Source of the DNA: Plutella xylostella
Taxonomy: Eukaryota > Arthropoda > Insecta > Lepidoptera > Plutellidae
Assembly (NCBI RefSeq): GCF_932276165.1
Contig: NC_064004.1
Location: 4,598,001-4,662,000, forward strand
DNA: 64,000 bases
Direction: 5' to 3'
Shown here: positions 12,837 through 24,844 of the stretch, piece after piece
How the letters are laid out: each line of letters starts with the position of its first letter
Position numbering within the stretch: position 1 is the stretch's first letter
Program-made: the position numbers and the translations under genes
The notes under the pieces: generated by a model
Database searches by the model: none
What the model saw: only the letters and a program-made list of their open reading frames with translations
What the model was told of the DNA's origin: nothing

Positions 12837-15800
12837 ATGTTGTATCCTCGCGAAAATGCCGTCTTTAAATCTGTGCAAAAACAAAAGACATCACAAGATG
12901 CTATCAAAGACGTCTCTGTTTTCGTGCGGTTTGGCCGCTGGGTGTTCAAAACCTCGAGGCAGTTCTGCCAGTACACCAGCATCCATGGGTTTAATCACAT
13001 TGCTGCTCCAGGGAGGATGTGGCTTGAACGGTATGCTGTCGTCATGGTTAGGTGACACTCGTGCAAGTAATGAATACAGCTTGGCTATTTACCCATTCCT
13101 ATTTGTCGGCCTCCCTAGTCATCACAACCACAGACACGGGTCTCCTTTCAATGAAAGAAGAGTTTTAGGTCTGGTGCGGTTTGGTGGACCTCATGCTTCC
13201 ATCACCCGACATTATAACCACTATTAGCAAGATGGGAGCAAAATATTGCATCAAAAATCTGAACGTCATAATAAGCAGTACTCAGTGGAGTTCCATCATC
13301 TATCGTACCGCTATGTTGCAAGAAACCCTTCGCTGTTGTTTTGTATAGAGCTCAATTTATACTAACCCACAGGGCCCACCAATCCGCATTGGGCCCGTGT
13401 GGTGGACTAGGCCTAAACCCCTCCTTCATTGGAAGGAGGCCGGTACCCCTGCAGTGGAGACGTGATGAGTTATGATTATGACGATGAACCCCTACAGGAT
13501 CCTCTGGATAGCCATAGTGGCCGGAGCTACCTGGGGCGCCGTGGACATCTCTCTGGGCCAGTGGCTGCGGTACCGCGACAACCCCACCGTGGTCACCGTG
13601 GAGAAGGACTTCCGCTCGTGGACCTTCGCCTTCCCAGCCGTCACTGTCTGTGTGGGGGTGAGAGAGCTTTCTATCCCTTCCCCCACCCCCTGGACCCACG
13701 TTTATGCTCTTATTCTATTATCCTTCACCCCCCTTATCCAGCCTTATACAGCCACACAGCTCCCACAATACATTTTCTCTGTTCTCTGGATACCAATCCA
13801 CTCGAGAACTCGTTTACGCCACGGTTTTTAGGGTTCCGTAGCCAAAATGGCAAAAACGGAACCCTTATAGTTTCGTCATGTCCGTCTGTCCGTCTGTCCG
13901 TCTGTCCGTCTGTCACAGCCGATTTACTCGGAAACTATAAGTACTACAGTGATGAAATTTGATGGGAATATGTGTTGTATGAACCGCTACAAAAATATGA
14001 CACTAAATAGTAAAAAAAAGAATTGGGGGTGGGGCCCCCCATACATGTAACTGAGGGATGAAATTTTTTTTTTCGATGTACATACCCGTGTGGGGTATCA
14101 ATGGAAAGGTCTTTTAAAATGATATAAAGTTTTCTAAAAAACATTTTTCTTAAAGTGAACGGTTTTTGAGATATCAGCTCTCAAAGTCGTAAAAAGTATG
14201 TCCCCCCCCCCTCTATTTTTATAACTACGGGGTATAAAATTCTAAAAAAAATAGAGGTGATGCATGCTAATTAACTCTTTCAACGATTTTTGGTTTGATC
14301 AAAGTATCTCTTATAGTTTTTGAGATAGGTTGATTTAAAGTTTATTATATTTGCTGCTACGGAACCCTTTGTGCGCGAGCCCGACTCGCACTTGGCCGGT
14401 TTTTAAATTCTACTAAAAGTACCTAAGCGTTCACCTTTCAGCATCGCACGCAGTGGATCACATTCTTTGTATAGAAATTCACACAAGTGCGTCCACTTCA
14501 TTGGCATTGGTGCGATTTATCCATTTGCGAATTATTCGATAGAACGCATCGCACCAAATAGATAGGTGGTCGCTACCTTATCTTTACCTGCATCATCATC
14601 ATCATCGTCATCACCCTATAGCAGTCCACTGCTAGACGCTATTTTTAGAATAAGAATAATTCATAAAACTGTTACCGTTTAGATCTAGAACATTTATTTT
14701 TTATTATATACGTGCTTTCGTACTTTGGTCTACAGGCCAGTACATAACTACTACCTACATAATTATCTTATAAATTTGTCTGTAAACCGTTTTGGTAGCC
14801 AAATAAATAAATAAAATAAACCTTTAAGTGCTCTTTCCAGAACAAAACCGACCCAGCGAAGGTGCAATCTGCCATCAAGTCGCTCTGGAACCTGGAGCCT
14901 GAAGACGAGCAGTACGCCTACTACCACCGCTTCGTGGTCGAAGTGGTCAACTCCAACCTGACGCACATCGAGGTCTTCCAGAAGTACGCAGAAGACAAGA
15001 CTCTGGACGTGGATTTGTTCAAGTTGGCTGTGGATGTGAGTTTGAAATACCATGTTGAGATGCAAGAAAGGAATGAAATCTGCATATGAACCATTCTACA
15101 GCTGAATAAGTGCAAAAGAGCCTTCTAGAGAGACCTATCAATTTCTAGCTTAATTATTGTACTTATACCTAGATACCCACTTACATCTTGAGCAGTCACA
15201 ACTGACCTGATAGTAAATGACTGGCTAGTGGCGACCTTTCGCCATCACCGATACGCTAAAAAGATGGAACAGCTGTTATTTTTTCGCGAGTTCCTCAGAT
15301 TCCACTCTCTACATAGGTATTAAATATATCTTTAAGTGCAGTTTTGAATATTTCGTCAGGTAATGCCCCCCCTGAACATGAAGACCACCTGGTCCTCAGC
15401 CCTGAGTGGGCGCAGCGCCAAGTGGACGCCGGTCATGACGGAGGCCGGGCCCTGCTACGCAACCAACTCGGTAGCCATTGCTGACATCGCTCTCAGGTAT
15501 TCTATCATCATCAGCTACCGTACCATCACCGAAACAATAAACAATCAATTATGCTGTCAAACATATTTCCGCCTGATCAATAGTATTTCGTCAGATTCTT
15601 CAAGTGAGCGGTTTTAATTGCTTATGTTCGGTGGTGGTAACCCCACAGGCCGTCATCGTCCACTGCTGGACATAGGCTCCTCCCTACGTAATCAACTCGC
15701 TAGCCATCGCTGACATCGCGATCAGGTATTCTATCATCAGCAGACTTTCAGGCTGTCATCTGCCATTGCTTGAAAGAAGGCGAGACAACTTGTACATGGT

Positions 15801-18800
15801 AAAACGTTACACCCCTTCGGCCGTCTACAGAGTCAGAGTTTCTGAACTGGTTCCATACGATAAACTGATGAATGTTGATGGGTATAAGGTTAGCATCCAC
15901 CCATCCACCTAACGGCATTCGTACGGAACGGGCATCGCATTCAGTACCTATTCTTTGTATAGAAATTCACACAACGTGTCCACTTCATCGGCATTTTTGA
16001 CGCCGTTTCTCCATAAATTTATGTCAATCCGTTTGGTACTATAGGTAATACACGATACCCATTTGGAACTTAAGATAGCTTTAGCTCTGGTTGTTTACAT
16101 TTTCACAGTAAAATTGACAAGAACGAAACAAAGGACTACCCTTTCACGTGCAAATACGACGATGACTGCTACGGCGGCTTCGAGATCTCGGCGCGGCACG
16201 ACGTGAGTGATAATCTTTAACTTTTAGCATATATATATAGGTAGTATGGGTAACTCTAGGTGTTGCAAAATTTCATGAAATAAAACATCTGACAAAAAAA
16301 AACGACCCTTATTCCAATGTAATAAATCTTAATCGGTGAAATAAAGTCTTATTCGGTGAAACGGTCTCTGAGTGGTGCGCAGTGAACCAGCGTTGTGGGA
16401 AATGATCCAAGCTTAGGGAGGCAGTTTAGACATTGGGGATATGCACAAAGGTGCGGCTAGAAGTTCTTGCTATAAATAACATCGCTGCCGCTGCTAAGTC
16501 ATGAAATCCACTCATTTAAAACCCCCACAACTGTCCAGCGACGTACAGTGCCACAAACTTATCTGTTCCGGTGAGAGCGAACTAAATTGATCCATATCTC
16601 ATTATTTACTAATGAATTATATATTAATATAGATTAGATGGGTTAATTAAAACCACAAGAGCGAATTACCACTACTGGCAAACTTAAAATCTTATAGAAT
16701 GAAGAAATATTACACATTTACGTAAGCTGTCACCGGAACAGATAAGTTTGTGGCACTATACCGTACACTGACACATTATTAATTATTAGGAGATTATTAG
16801 CAATAAAAATCCATTAGCAGCTTCGCCCGCCTGTCATAATATATATCTTCTGTAAAATCCACAAAAAACTAGCTTGATAGCTTAGCAGTGGCACAACCCT
16901 GTTACAGCCAGAACTTACCACACATAAAGCTAATCATTCATGGTCACCCCATCAGTTCAACATCCACTCCCCGTTCGACGTGGCGGACATTCTGACGAAG
17001 CCCACCCCCGTGTTCCCGACCCTCAAGATGAAGATGCTGCTGAGCGTCACGGAGGCTGTGTGCGGGGCTGGAGTCCAGGACCTGAGCGTGCGGAGACGCG
17101 CGTGCCTGTATATTGACGAGCCCACGGAGGATAATAAGCAGGTTTCGCAATAATTAATAAATATGTATGTAAGATTTTGGACTTCTTTACTGAAAAAACA
17201 ATATGAACCGATTCTTCTAAATTTTAGACTCATAAATGAATGGAAAGGAGAGGAAGGGATTGAAAGGAACCAGGGGACTGTTCCTCACGAGTTCGTTATC
17301 GACGTAGATAAACATTACTGTATGTCGATTCGCCATAAGTAAGGCGCTTGATTAGTGATACGCGTGCATTGAATAATTTTATCGACGTCAATAACAAACC
17401 CGTGCCACGGGGGAAGGAGGGTAATCGACGAAAGGGACGGAGGAGGGCAATGACAAATGAGGCGGGCAGTAGCTAGTTACATAAAAACTTGTCGGGAGTT
17501 TAACCATTTCCCCACTATTATAAAACGTAGACTAAAGATGGTTCTGGTTTAAACCCGGGATCAGACTACTGATTTATATTAAAGTATTGGACTATAACCG
17601 TTATAACCTTTAGTCTACGTTTTATAATAAAGGGATGTATCTGTCCAGGTGTACAGCTCAAACATGTGTCGTCGCACCTGCCGGTACCGACTGGCCATGA
17701 AGTTGTGCAAATGCAAGCCTTATTACTACTTCTATGAAGGTATGTTTTTGATTAACCAATCTGGAATACTTACTATGAACCGTATCAACCCCATATTTTA
17801 CTCGAATGTAGGTACAGGTACCGTCGGGGTTACCCATGCTGGCCTAATTTTAAAAGTACCTAGGTGCCCTATTTCATATTTATACATAATTATTTATAGT
17901 GTCATGTTTGTATAAACGCGGGCATGGGCAATGGGTGGCCTATGTCCATCAGTATGAAAGATTGTGTTAGCTGCTGATTGATGTAAAGTAGTCAATAACG
18001 CGTCAGAATGCAATATTGACGGAAAAATCCGGCTTGAAGGACCATTCTGCACAGTAAAAGCTGTCTATTCTTCTCCGTAAGGCAGTCCCAGTTTCTGATT
18101 CGAGAGATTAGTGACGTGTGTGTCTGGCAGAAGGGGCGGCGTGCTCGGCGGCGGGCATGGCGTGCCTGGCGCGCTCCGCCGGCGCGCTGGTGAACCCCGC
18201 GTGCGCCTGCCCGCTGCCGTGCCTCAACGCCGTGTTTAACGAGCTGCTGGTGGATAATAAGTTCTGGTAAGGAGTGTTTTGTTGCTTTACTAGTGTGAAT
18301 AAAGCTTTAAATTCGTGCCCGAGTGGCACAGTATACAGGCTGTTGAAAATTGGTACTTATACTAAGCCAAAAGAGGTGACTGAGGGGATAAAACTGAAGA
18401 CCTCTACGACTCTAACACGTTTTCTCGAATACAAATTGGTGCCTCTAGCGGAATCTATCGTTAGACTTTTAATAAGGTAACGGGTCCATATATCGCGGTA
18501 TTCAAAATGGCGTCCTTATTTCGAGTTATATTTATTTTCATGATTATTACTCATTTTAATAGGTTTGGATACTCTAAAATTACATTTAATCGTTCATTAT
18601 CTTTAACTGAAACTACTTGATGTAGTAAATATGTTTAAAATTGCCTAAAATTACTAAAAACTCATGTAATGTGCCGTGAGGGCGACGCCGCCATGTTTTT
18701 CATACAAACGCGACCCGGCTTACGTAAGGCCAGCCATATTTAATAATTGTGTTTTTTAATATTTATACGACGTTCAACTTTGTAAATAGTTTATATTTAG

Positions 18801-21800
18801 TTTATTATATTCTTATACTTACATTAAATTTAAATTTTAACTCTTTTTAAACTAATTTAACCCCTTTAAACTCAAAAACAAAATACCTCGGTATAAGGGC
18901 CTGATTTTTATACGTTGTACCTAACTCCGAGTTACCCTCGGTATAAGGAAAAATACTATGTCATGATTTTTAGCTTATAACTTTACAAATAATAACATTT
19001 GAAGTATATGCTTGATTACATAATAATAATGATGAACGTGACAAGCTTATAACCTAATTCGGCGGTACAAAATATCCTCTAGGAATCTTAATATGACACG
19101 ATAATTGTTGACCCAAAAATCATGGTTACATAGAAAACCTTTACTTAGTATGTATATTTGAAATGATAAAAAACAGTGTTATTTCATCGCTATTAACGTA
19201 AGTGATACATAATTTAACCAATATTTTATGTATGATTTGAGTAACAAATCTATGTTGTTTCTAAATCGATAATTTGATAACTCGGAATATGGATTATTAA
19301 AATACTTGCTGAACCCCTAATATGGAGTATGACATTTTACATAGGTAGGTACCTCGGAAATCGGAATATGACTACATCACACCTTCGCAGTGTCATCCGA
19401 TGCCGTCATCAAACCATAAAATCAAGATGAATTAGCGACTTTCTTCCTAAATATAAAAGGGGTGTGGATAGATATGCCTGACTTTACGAAACTACTACTA
19501 GATACTACCTACTTATTACTCTTTATAAAAGAAGAAAGAAATTTGTAGACGTAAAACTTTATTTGGGTGAATAAAATAACACACACGACCGTGGAGTTTT
19601 TATAACACTTATATACACAATTGCCTAATTTCATTTCTGTATTTTATTTCCATTATCCTTCTACTTCGAGGTCTGATGGCCGTTGTAATATTGTTATCCC
19701 AGAATTCCCAGATAAATGAATGTCCTGTATACTGCATTTCATGTTTGGTTTAGGGGTCTGGTTGATTTTTTCATTTTCTTGTTGTTGTCACTGAAAAATA
19801 AAGTAAGTAGGTAAATTGTATGGATAGTTGACAGAATTAAGCTTATCCTTATAAGTTGGTACCCATTTTCACAAAACTTAGTGAGTTTAGAAACGAAAAC
19901 GCTAGAACAAAAACCTAGGTTAGTAACTAAACTGATGCCAAATTACTGATAAAAACATAAAAATATTTCCATTTTACGTAATTTCCTAAAATAATTCGCA
20001 CACAAGCTTACCTTATCGATTTTCCAATTGCATATTGCAAATACAAACATAATAATTTAATAAAAGATGTTTGTTTTCTAATGTAAAGACTTAACAAAAA
20101 TACTTTCAAAGAATAGCGGCAAACTTTTCGGCGGAAAATTGAACATGGCGCCGGCGCGCCTCCAGTCCAGCGCGCATGCGCCATAGAGATGTACCTAGTG
20201 CAATGTTCCATGCTTCCGACCTATGCTTAAATGAAAAAATAATCGATGCTGGATCGATTCCTGGGTAGATACTTTTATTATAATCATATTCGTTTATGGT
20301 AAATACATTAGGTACTCATCGGAAATTAGTACTGATAAGGTATTTGGCTTTTGTAAGTATTCGATACTTTTCCTCATCCCTTACACATCTACTTTTATTA
20401 CGTATCATCAACTTTTAAACATTTAAGTAAGAACATAAAATATCGTGGAAAAATTTTAGACCTTACTTAGATAAAAACTATAGTAAAAAATGTTTAAATC
20501 ATTCGAGTTCAATAATCGATTATATTCGATTACTGTCACTATTTCATCAATTTACCCCATCTCTACTCTATTTTTTTTTTAATCGCTTGGAAAAGTCCAT
20601 AGAACATCATAGAAGCATAGAAGCATTATGAATATTTTTTCTAGCCAATGTTACCAGTTGCAATAATGAATTATGAAAATGTTACATAAATAATAGAAAT
20701 TATCACGAAAACCAATATAAATGGAGAGTATTTAATTCTTTTCATTATTTTCAACTACTATTTAGAATAATTAAATTTATTTGGAGTACTTTAGGGTTAA
20801 AAAAGTATATCGATATTTTAGATTGTAATTTCCTTATGTTCATGGCCACACTCATGGAGCCACTCACAGGACTAACTCGGAATATGGAACAGGCTACCTC
20901 GGTATATGGAAGAAACCATAATCCTACCTCGGTATAAGGGCAAATCGACATGTGTAATAAATTATATTTTTTTAAGTATAATTAATGTGTTATCAATGAA
21001 TCTGTGTTAAGAAATATAAAATTTAACGTATATTCTTACAGAAGACAATATTTCACATCAATATTGATGGTTACAAATGCTTATTTTTCTTACTTACTTT
21101 CAAATGTTGTTATTTACCTCGGAATATGGACCCGTTACCTTAGATTCCGCTTTTATACAGATGACTTTTAAAAAAACGTATATTTTTAATTTTTTTCGTT
21201 ATTATAAATTTCAAAACCCGTACTAGAGACGGGTCACTTTATCTAAATGATGGAGTTGTGGTTAGCGCTGCAGTTTGGTTTTTCTGAAGCTTCGGAGCGC
21301 ATGTCGAACCACGGCTTGCGTGACGTCGCTTCTCCCAGTGAACCTGTGCGGCTGTCTTATCTCTCAGAGCGATGTCTCCCAGTCAACCTGTGCTTGCAGG
21401 ACGAAGGGGCAGCCGGCGCTGTACGGCGACGTGCGGCTCACAGTGCAGGCGCCGCGCACGCGCTACACCCGGGAGATCGTCTTCCACTTCCAGGATCTTG
21501 TCGGTAAGATGCGGGTTTTTAACCACTGATGGAAAAGAGGGGTGTTGTAAGGTTGATGTGGCTGTGTGTCGGTGTATCTGTCTCTGGTAGCGTAGCTTTT
21601 AAATGGCGGAACCGATTTTTTGTTTTGTTTTTTGGGTTGTAACTAATGTTACTCCGAGTGTCTTTAGCCATAGTTTCATGAAAATCTGTTCAGCCGTTAA
21701 AAAGTTATGGATATTTTAGAGTTGAATGTCGGATAAAACAGCAGTCATGTCGTGTGACGCCGGCCGCACCGTAAATTGGTCAAAATAAAATTACTCCTTA

Positions 21801-22460
21801 TTAATGAATTAAAATTAATTAATTACCAACGTACTTAGTTACTTACTTAATTATTATATTTTCAGTGAGTTTCGGCGGCGCAGCAGGTCTGTTTCTTGGG
21901 GCGAGCTTCCTGAGTTTCATAGAGATATTCTACTTCATATTGGAGAGATTCAGCACACTGTGTTTCAAACCAACACGCTCGAATGTCGTCGCGACGTCCA
22001 AAACTGTAAGTAAAGCTAGGAAATTCAGTAATAATTTTAGCACTAGACGAATGTCGTAGCATTATTATGTACCTACTTACCTAAGTATAATAGTTTTGCG
22101 AAAAATCATTCAGTATTTTTGTATAGAAATTCACACAAGTGTGTCAATTTCATCGGCATTGCCACCTTTTCTCCATACATTTATGGAAATCTGTTTGGTC
22201 AGATCAGATAGTACGACACCGATAGGTGAACGCTATTAGGGCGGAATTTATACTATTACTCTTCCTTTATCCCTAGTAGGCAATTAGTAATTAATTGATA
22301 ATTTTTATTCTAGGAAAATGTCGTGCAAATGCCGATACCATCATACGAATCGCTACGCATCGACCAGCTCACCAGGATATTGGAGAACCGACATCAGTAC
22401 CGCACCATCAAGGCTAGAAGGAATGTCAGCAATCAAATATCGTACATTGTCGCTAAATAG
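12837..22460 (+). CDS. Pickpocket-like DEG/ENaC sodium channel subunit, copy 1
   Basis: Eleven coding exons: 12837-13030, 13498-13657, 14841-15035, 15360-15496, 16109-16202, 16956-17141, 17649-17739, 18131-18266, 21400-21503, 21866-22005, 22314-22460. Phases close, giving 527 aa, within the usual pickpocket size. Residues near 50 hold the His-Gly gating motif (SIHGFNHI). Exon 2 is TM1 followed by FPAVTVC. Exons 3-9 form the Cys-rich extracellular domain (CRRTCRYRLAMKLCKCKPYY). Exon 10 is TM2 with the selectivity-filter motif GAS in GASFLSFIEIFYF. Such proteins form trimeric, amiloride-sensitive cation channels in sensory or epithelial membranes; the specific role here is unknown. The ATG at 12837 follows an in-frame TAG nine bases upstream and gives an N-terminus comparable to copy 2. 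A polyadenylation signal is at 22499-22504. Confidence 0.92.
13823..14405. mobile_element. Dispersed lepidopteran repeat (GGGTTCCGTA / CTTGGCCGGTTTTT type)
   Basis: It begins CGGTTTTTAGGGTTCCGTAGC, has four tandem GTCCGTCT-type units near 13878-13915, and ends GACTCGCACTTGGCCGGTTTTT. GGGTTCCGTAGC on the left is inverted as GCTACGGAACCC on the right. This composition is a familiar high-copy lepidopteran repeat. It fills much of the intron between channel copy 1 exons 2 and 3. Confidence 0.75.
14447..14577. repeat. Dispersed repeat K, copy 1
   Basis: It contains TTTGTATAGAAATTCACACA followed by GTCCACTTCATTGGCATTGG. Related copies lie near 15912-16058, 22110-22245 and, inverted, 31200-31300. 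No ends are defined. Confidence 0.6.
15912..16058. repeat. Dispersed repeat K, copy 2
   Basis: It shares ATTCTTTGTATAGAAATTCA and GTCCACTTCATCGGCATT with the copies near 14447 and 22110. It lies in the intron before channel copy 1 exon 5. Confidence 0.6.
16372..16452 (+). mobile_element. SINE fragment (GAATAG-tailed family)
   Basis: It matches the body of the SINE at 52203-52560: GTGGGAAATGATCCAAGCTT, then GGCAGTTTAGACATTGGGGA. Both ends are missing. Confidence 0.7.
17290..17404. mobile_element. MITE G copy 2
   Basis: It is bounded by GTTCGTTATCGACGTAGATA and the inverse ATCGACGTCAATAACAAACC, in the intron between copy 1 exons 6 and 7. Confidence 0.65.
18475..21140. mobile_element. Non-autonomous DNA transposon E (TIR, word CTCGGTATAAGG)
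   Basis: AAGGTAACGGGTCCATAT at the left end and its exact inverse at the right end (19 bp including the flanking T) bound a 2.7-kb AT-rich block inside the intron between channel copy 1 exons 8 and 9. TA flanks each side (18473-18474 and 21141-21142). The words CCTCGGTATAAGG and CTCGGAATATGG, variants of the sequence just inside the right end, recur near 18885, 18935, 19283, 19353, 20873, 20898, 20923 and 21117. No credible ORF is present. Superfamily not established. Confidence 0.75.
22110..22245. repeat. Dispersed repeat K, copy 3
   Basis: It shares GTATAGAAATTCACACAAGT and TTTCATCGGCATTG with copies near 14447 and 15912. It lies in the last intron of channel copy 1. Confidence 0.6.
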
Positions 22461-23424
22461 ATGTTAACAATAACTCATAACTCATAAAGCTTAAAGAAAA
22501 TAAAATAAGTTTTGTTTTTAATAAGTAGGGGAGACTGGGGACAAAAGTAACAGTTTGTAGTTTCTGTCTGATTTCTCGTTATTTATAACATTTACGATAA
22601 AATAAATATAGTCACATAAAACTTTCGTTTATAGTCTACAAATATCCTTTATTACTTTACTTAATGCATCCCGAATTTTAGCATTTCTAAAGCCTCAAAA
22701 AAAAGGGAAATCGTTACTTTCGACCCCATGGGCAGGGCGAAAGTAACAAGGCATGGGTCGAAAGTAACAACCCATAAATTCTACCCAATGTTATAAATAC
22801 GATTCAAAATAAAGAACAAAAGGGTGGATTTCAACAAGTCCTAAAAAATCTTCATTTCCGTGGACTTTTTTATCTTAAGGTTTTTTATATTAGAAAAACG
22901 CTTTTATTAAAGTTTTTGTTCATGTTAGTGTTCTTACTAAATGGGTAGCAGATAAGTTAAAAACTGAACGAGATACGGATGATTAAAAATTTCACGCCAC
23001 GGCGATGAAACATGCGTTCACGGCAATGAAACAAGCGTCCACGGCAATGAAACAAAGGCCCACGGCAATGAAACAAACTTCCACGGCAATGAAATAACTG
23101 TATACAATGGAAATAAAAGAATCAATGCACTGCATTTTTTTAAAAAGACTGTGAGGGAAACGCAAACTTAGACAGGTATGTATGGCAGAAATATTTGGAT
23201 AGATATTGGAACGAAAGAAAGAACGACAGTATGTATAAAAAATAAGAATATAGTATGGAATTCTCTAAGTAGCATTGTGGGGTCCGTATTGCGACGTATG
23301 AAAGAAAATGTTTCATTTCACACTAATAACGTTCACAAACTTTGATCATAAACCTTACCTATAACATCTATATTTTCATAAGGTATAATATCCAATTTTT
23401 ATACTGTTCATTTTATGTAAAATT

Positions 23425-23771
23425 CATAAAATATACTATAATATGACATAATCTGTGCAGAATTACACAACACCGGCAAAACACCTAGCACCAAAATATA
23501 AAGATAGGTGCGGTTAGGTGCACATGTTGGTCAGCTAAGCGTCCCCCTACATAGCGCCAATAATAATAACGCACTCAAAACTCCTTGCACCAAAACCTAA
23601 ACATAGAGCGTCTCCCCATGTAGCCCCGCTTCGCTTTTGATGAACATGTGCACTTAACCGCTCCTCCTCGCTTTTCTCGTCATCGCACCTATCTTTAGGT
23701 TGTGGTGCTAGAGGTTTTGATGGTGTTGTGTAATTTAACACAGATTATGTGATATGATAGAATATTTTATG
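23425..23771. repeat. Foldback segment inside transposon D copy 1
   Basis: The left arm (CATAAAATATACTATAATAT, then ACATAATCTGTGCAG and ATTACACAACACC) is mirrored by the right arm ending GGTGTTGTGTAAT and AGATTATGTGATATGATAG. The arms run roughly 23425-23560 and 23610-23771 with scattered mismatches. It is probably a separate foldback element acquired by D. Confidence 0.75.
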
Positions 23772-23825
23772 AACTTTATGCTAAATCATAGTATATTTTA
23801 ATTGGTATAATAATATGAAATGTAC

Positions 23826-24220
23826 ATGTTATCATCATCAGCCTATAATCATCCAATGCTGGACATAGGCCTCTCCCAAGGAGCGCCACAACACTCGGTC
23901 CTCGGTCTTCCGAATCCAGCCACTAACGGCTACCTGCCTAGGCTTGCATATTTTGACAGCTATGTTGGTAACCTTAGTCCTCTGACGTATAACCTCTTTT
24001 CTGATACCATCCATAAGAGAATCCCTAAGCATAGCTCTCTCCATAGCACGCTGAGTGACTTTAAATCGGTGGACCAGTCCCACCATCAGTGTCCACGTCT
24101 CTGCACCATATTTCATAACTGGCAGGGCGCGATGGTTGAAGACTGTTGGATGCGCCTTTCAGCCTCCTTGTCGAAGTTGCTTCTGCCTAGCCGAATAGTC
24201 TGCCTCCGGTAGTCATATTA
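23826..24220 (-). pseudogene. RTE-type LINE fragment (3' end of RT region)
   Basis: Minus-strand translation gives YGAETWTL, then HRFKVTQRAMERAMLRDSL and RQRTKVTNIAVKI, the segment after the RT domain in RTE-type elements of Lepidoptera. Frames are broken. The plus strand shows the familiar CATCATCAGCC...GGACATAGGCCTCTCCCAAG. Confidence 0.8.
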
Positions 24221-24483
24221 TTTTTATTTATTTATTTATTTATACTTTTATTGCACAATATACAGAAGTAAATATGTACAATGAGGTGGACTTAATGCTA
24301 GAAGCATTTTCTACCAGTCAATTATTGCACAACTTCGATAGTTGTCTCACGAACGATCACCGGCTCCGGTTTTATGTGAACATTCTACATGACTTTTGTC
24401 TTGCCCAAGTACATACGGAGGCCTACACGGTGCAAGCAGCATTAAGGCCACTTAGCATCCAGCTGAGTTCCTGCAGATATGTA

Positions 24484-24844
24484 TGTTCTATTATATTCTA
24501 TTCTACTATCTGTAGGAGGTGTAAGTACCTGCATCTGGCTCTCTCGAATGGGACCTTTGTGCAATGTGAATATTCTATTCCAAGGTCTAAGCTGCCTTTC
24601 TAAGCTTGGATAATTTCCCACCACGCTAGTCCACAGGGGGTGGCTGGGTTCACATATTATCTAGATGTGCTAAATCTATAGGTAGATATGCAGGATTCGT
24701 CACGATGTTTTCCTTCACCGTAAAAGCGATGGTATACATTGTATTTAAATTCAAAGGAACACATTGGTACATGTCAGCGCCGGAATTCGCACCCGCATCA
24801 CTGGCGTGGGAAGCGGGCGCTTACCCGACTGAGCTACCACCGAT
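24484..24844 (-). mobile_element. tRNA-derived SINE, minus orientation, inside D copy 1
   Basis: Read on the minus strand it starts GGTGGTAGCTCAGTCGGGTA (A-box region) and runs to the GAATAGAATATAATAG tail. The same copy is present at the equivalent place in D copy 2 (59029-59391), so it was inside D before D moved. Confidence 0.88.

Noticed and set aside
22990..23100. Regularly spaced CCACGGCAATGAAA repeats as a CRISPR array
   Set aside because: Eukaryotic context, spacers too short (about 6-10 nt), repeats also inverted and at both ends of a TIR element.
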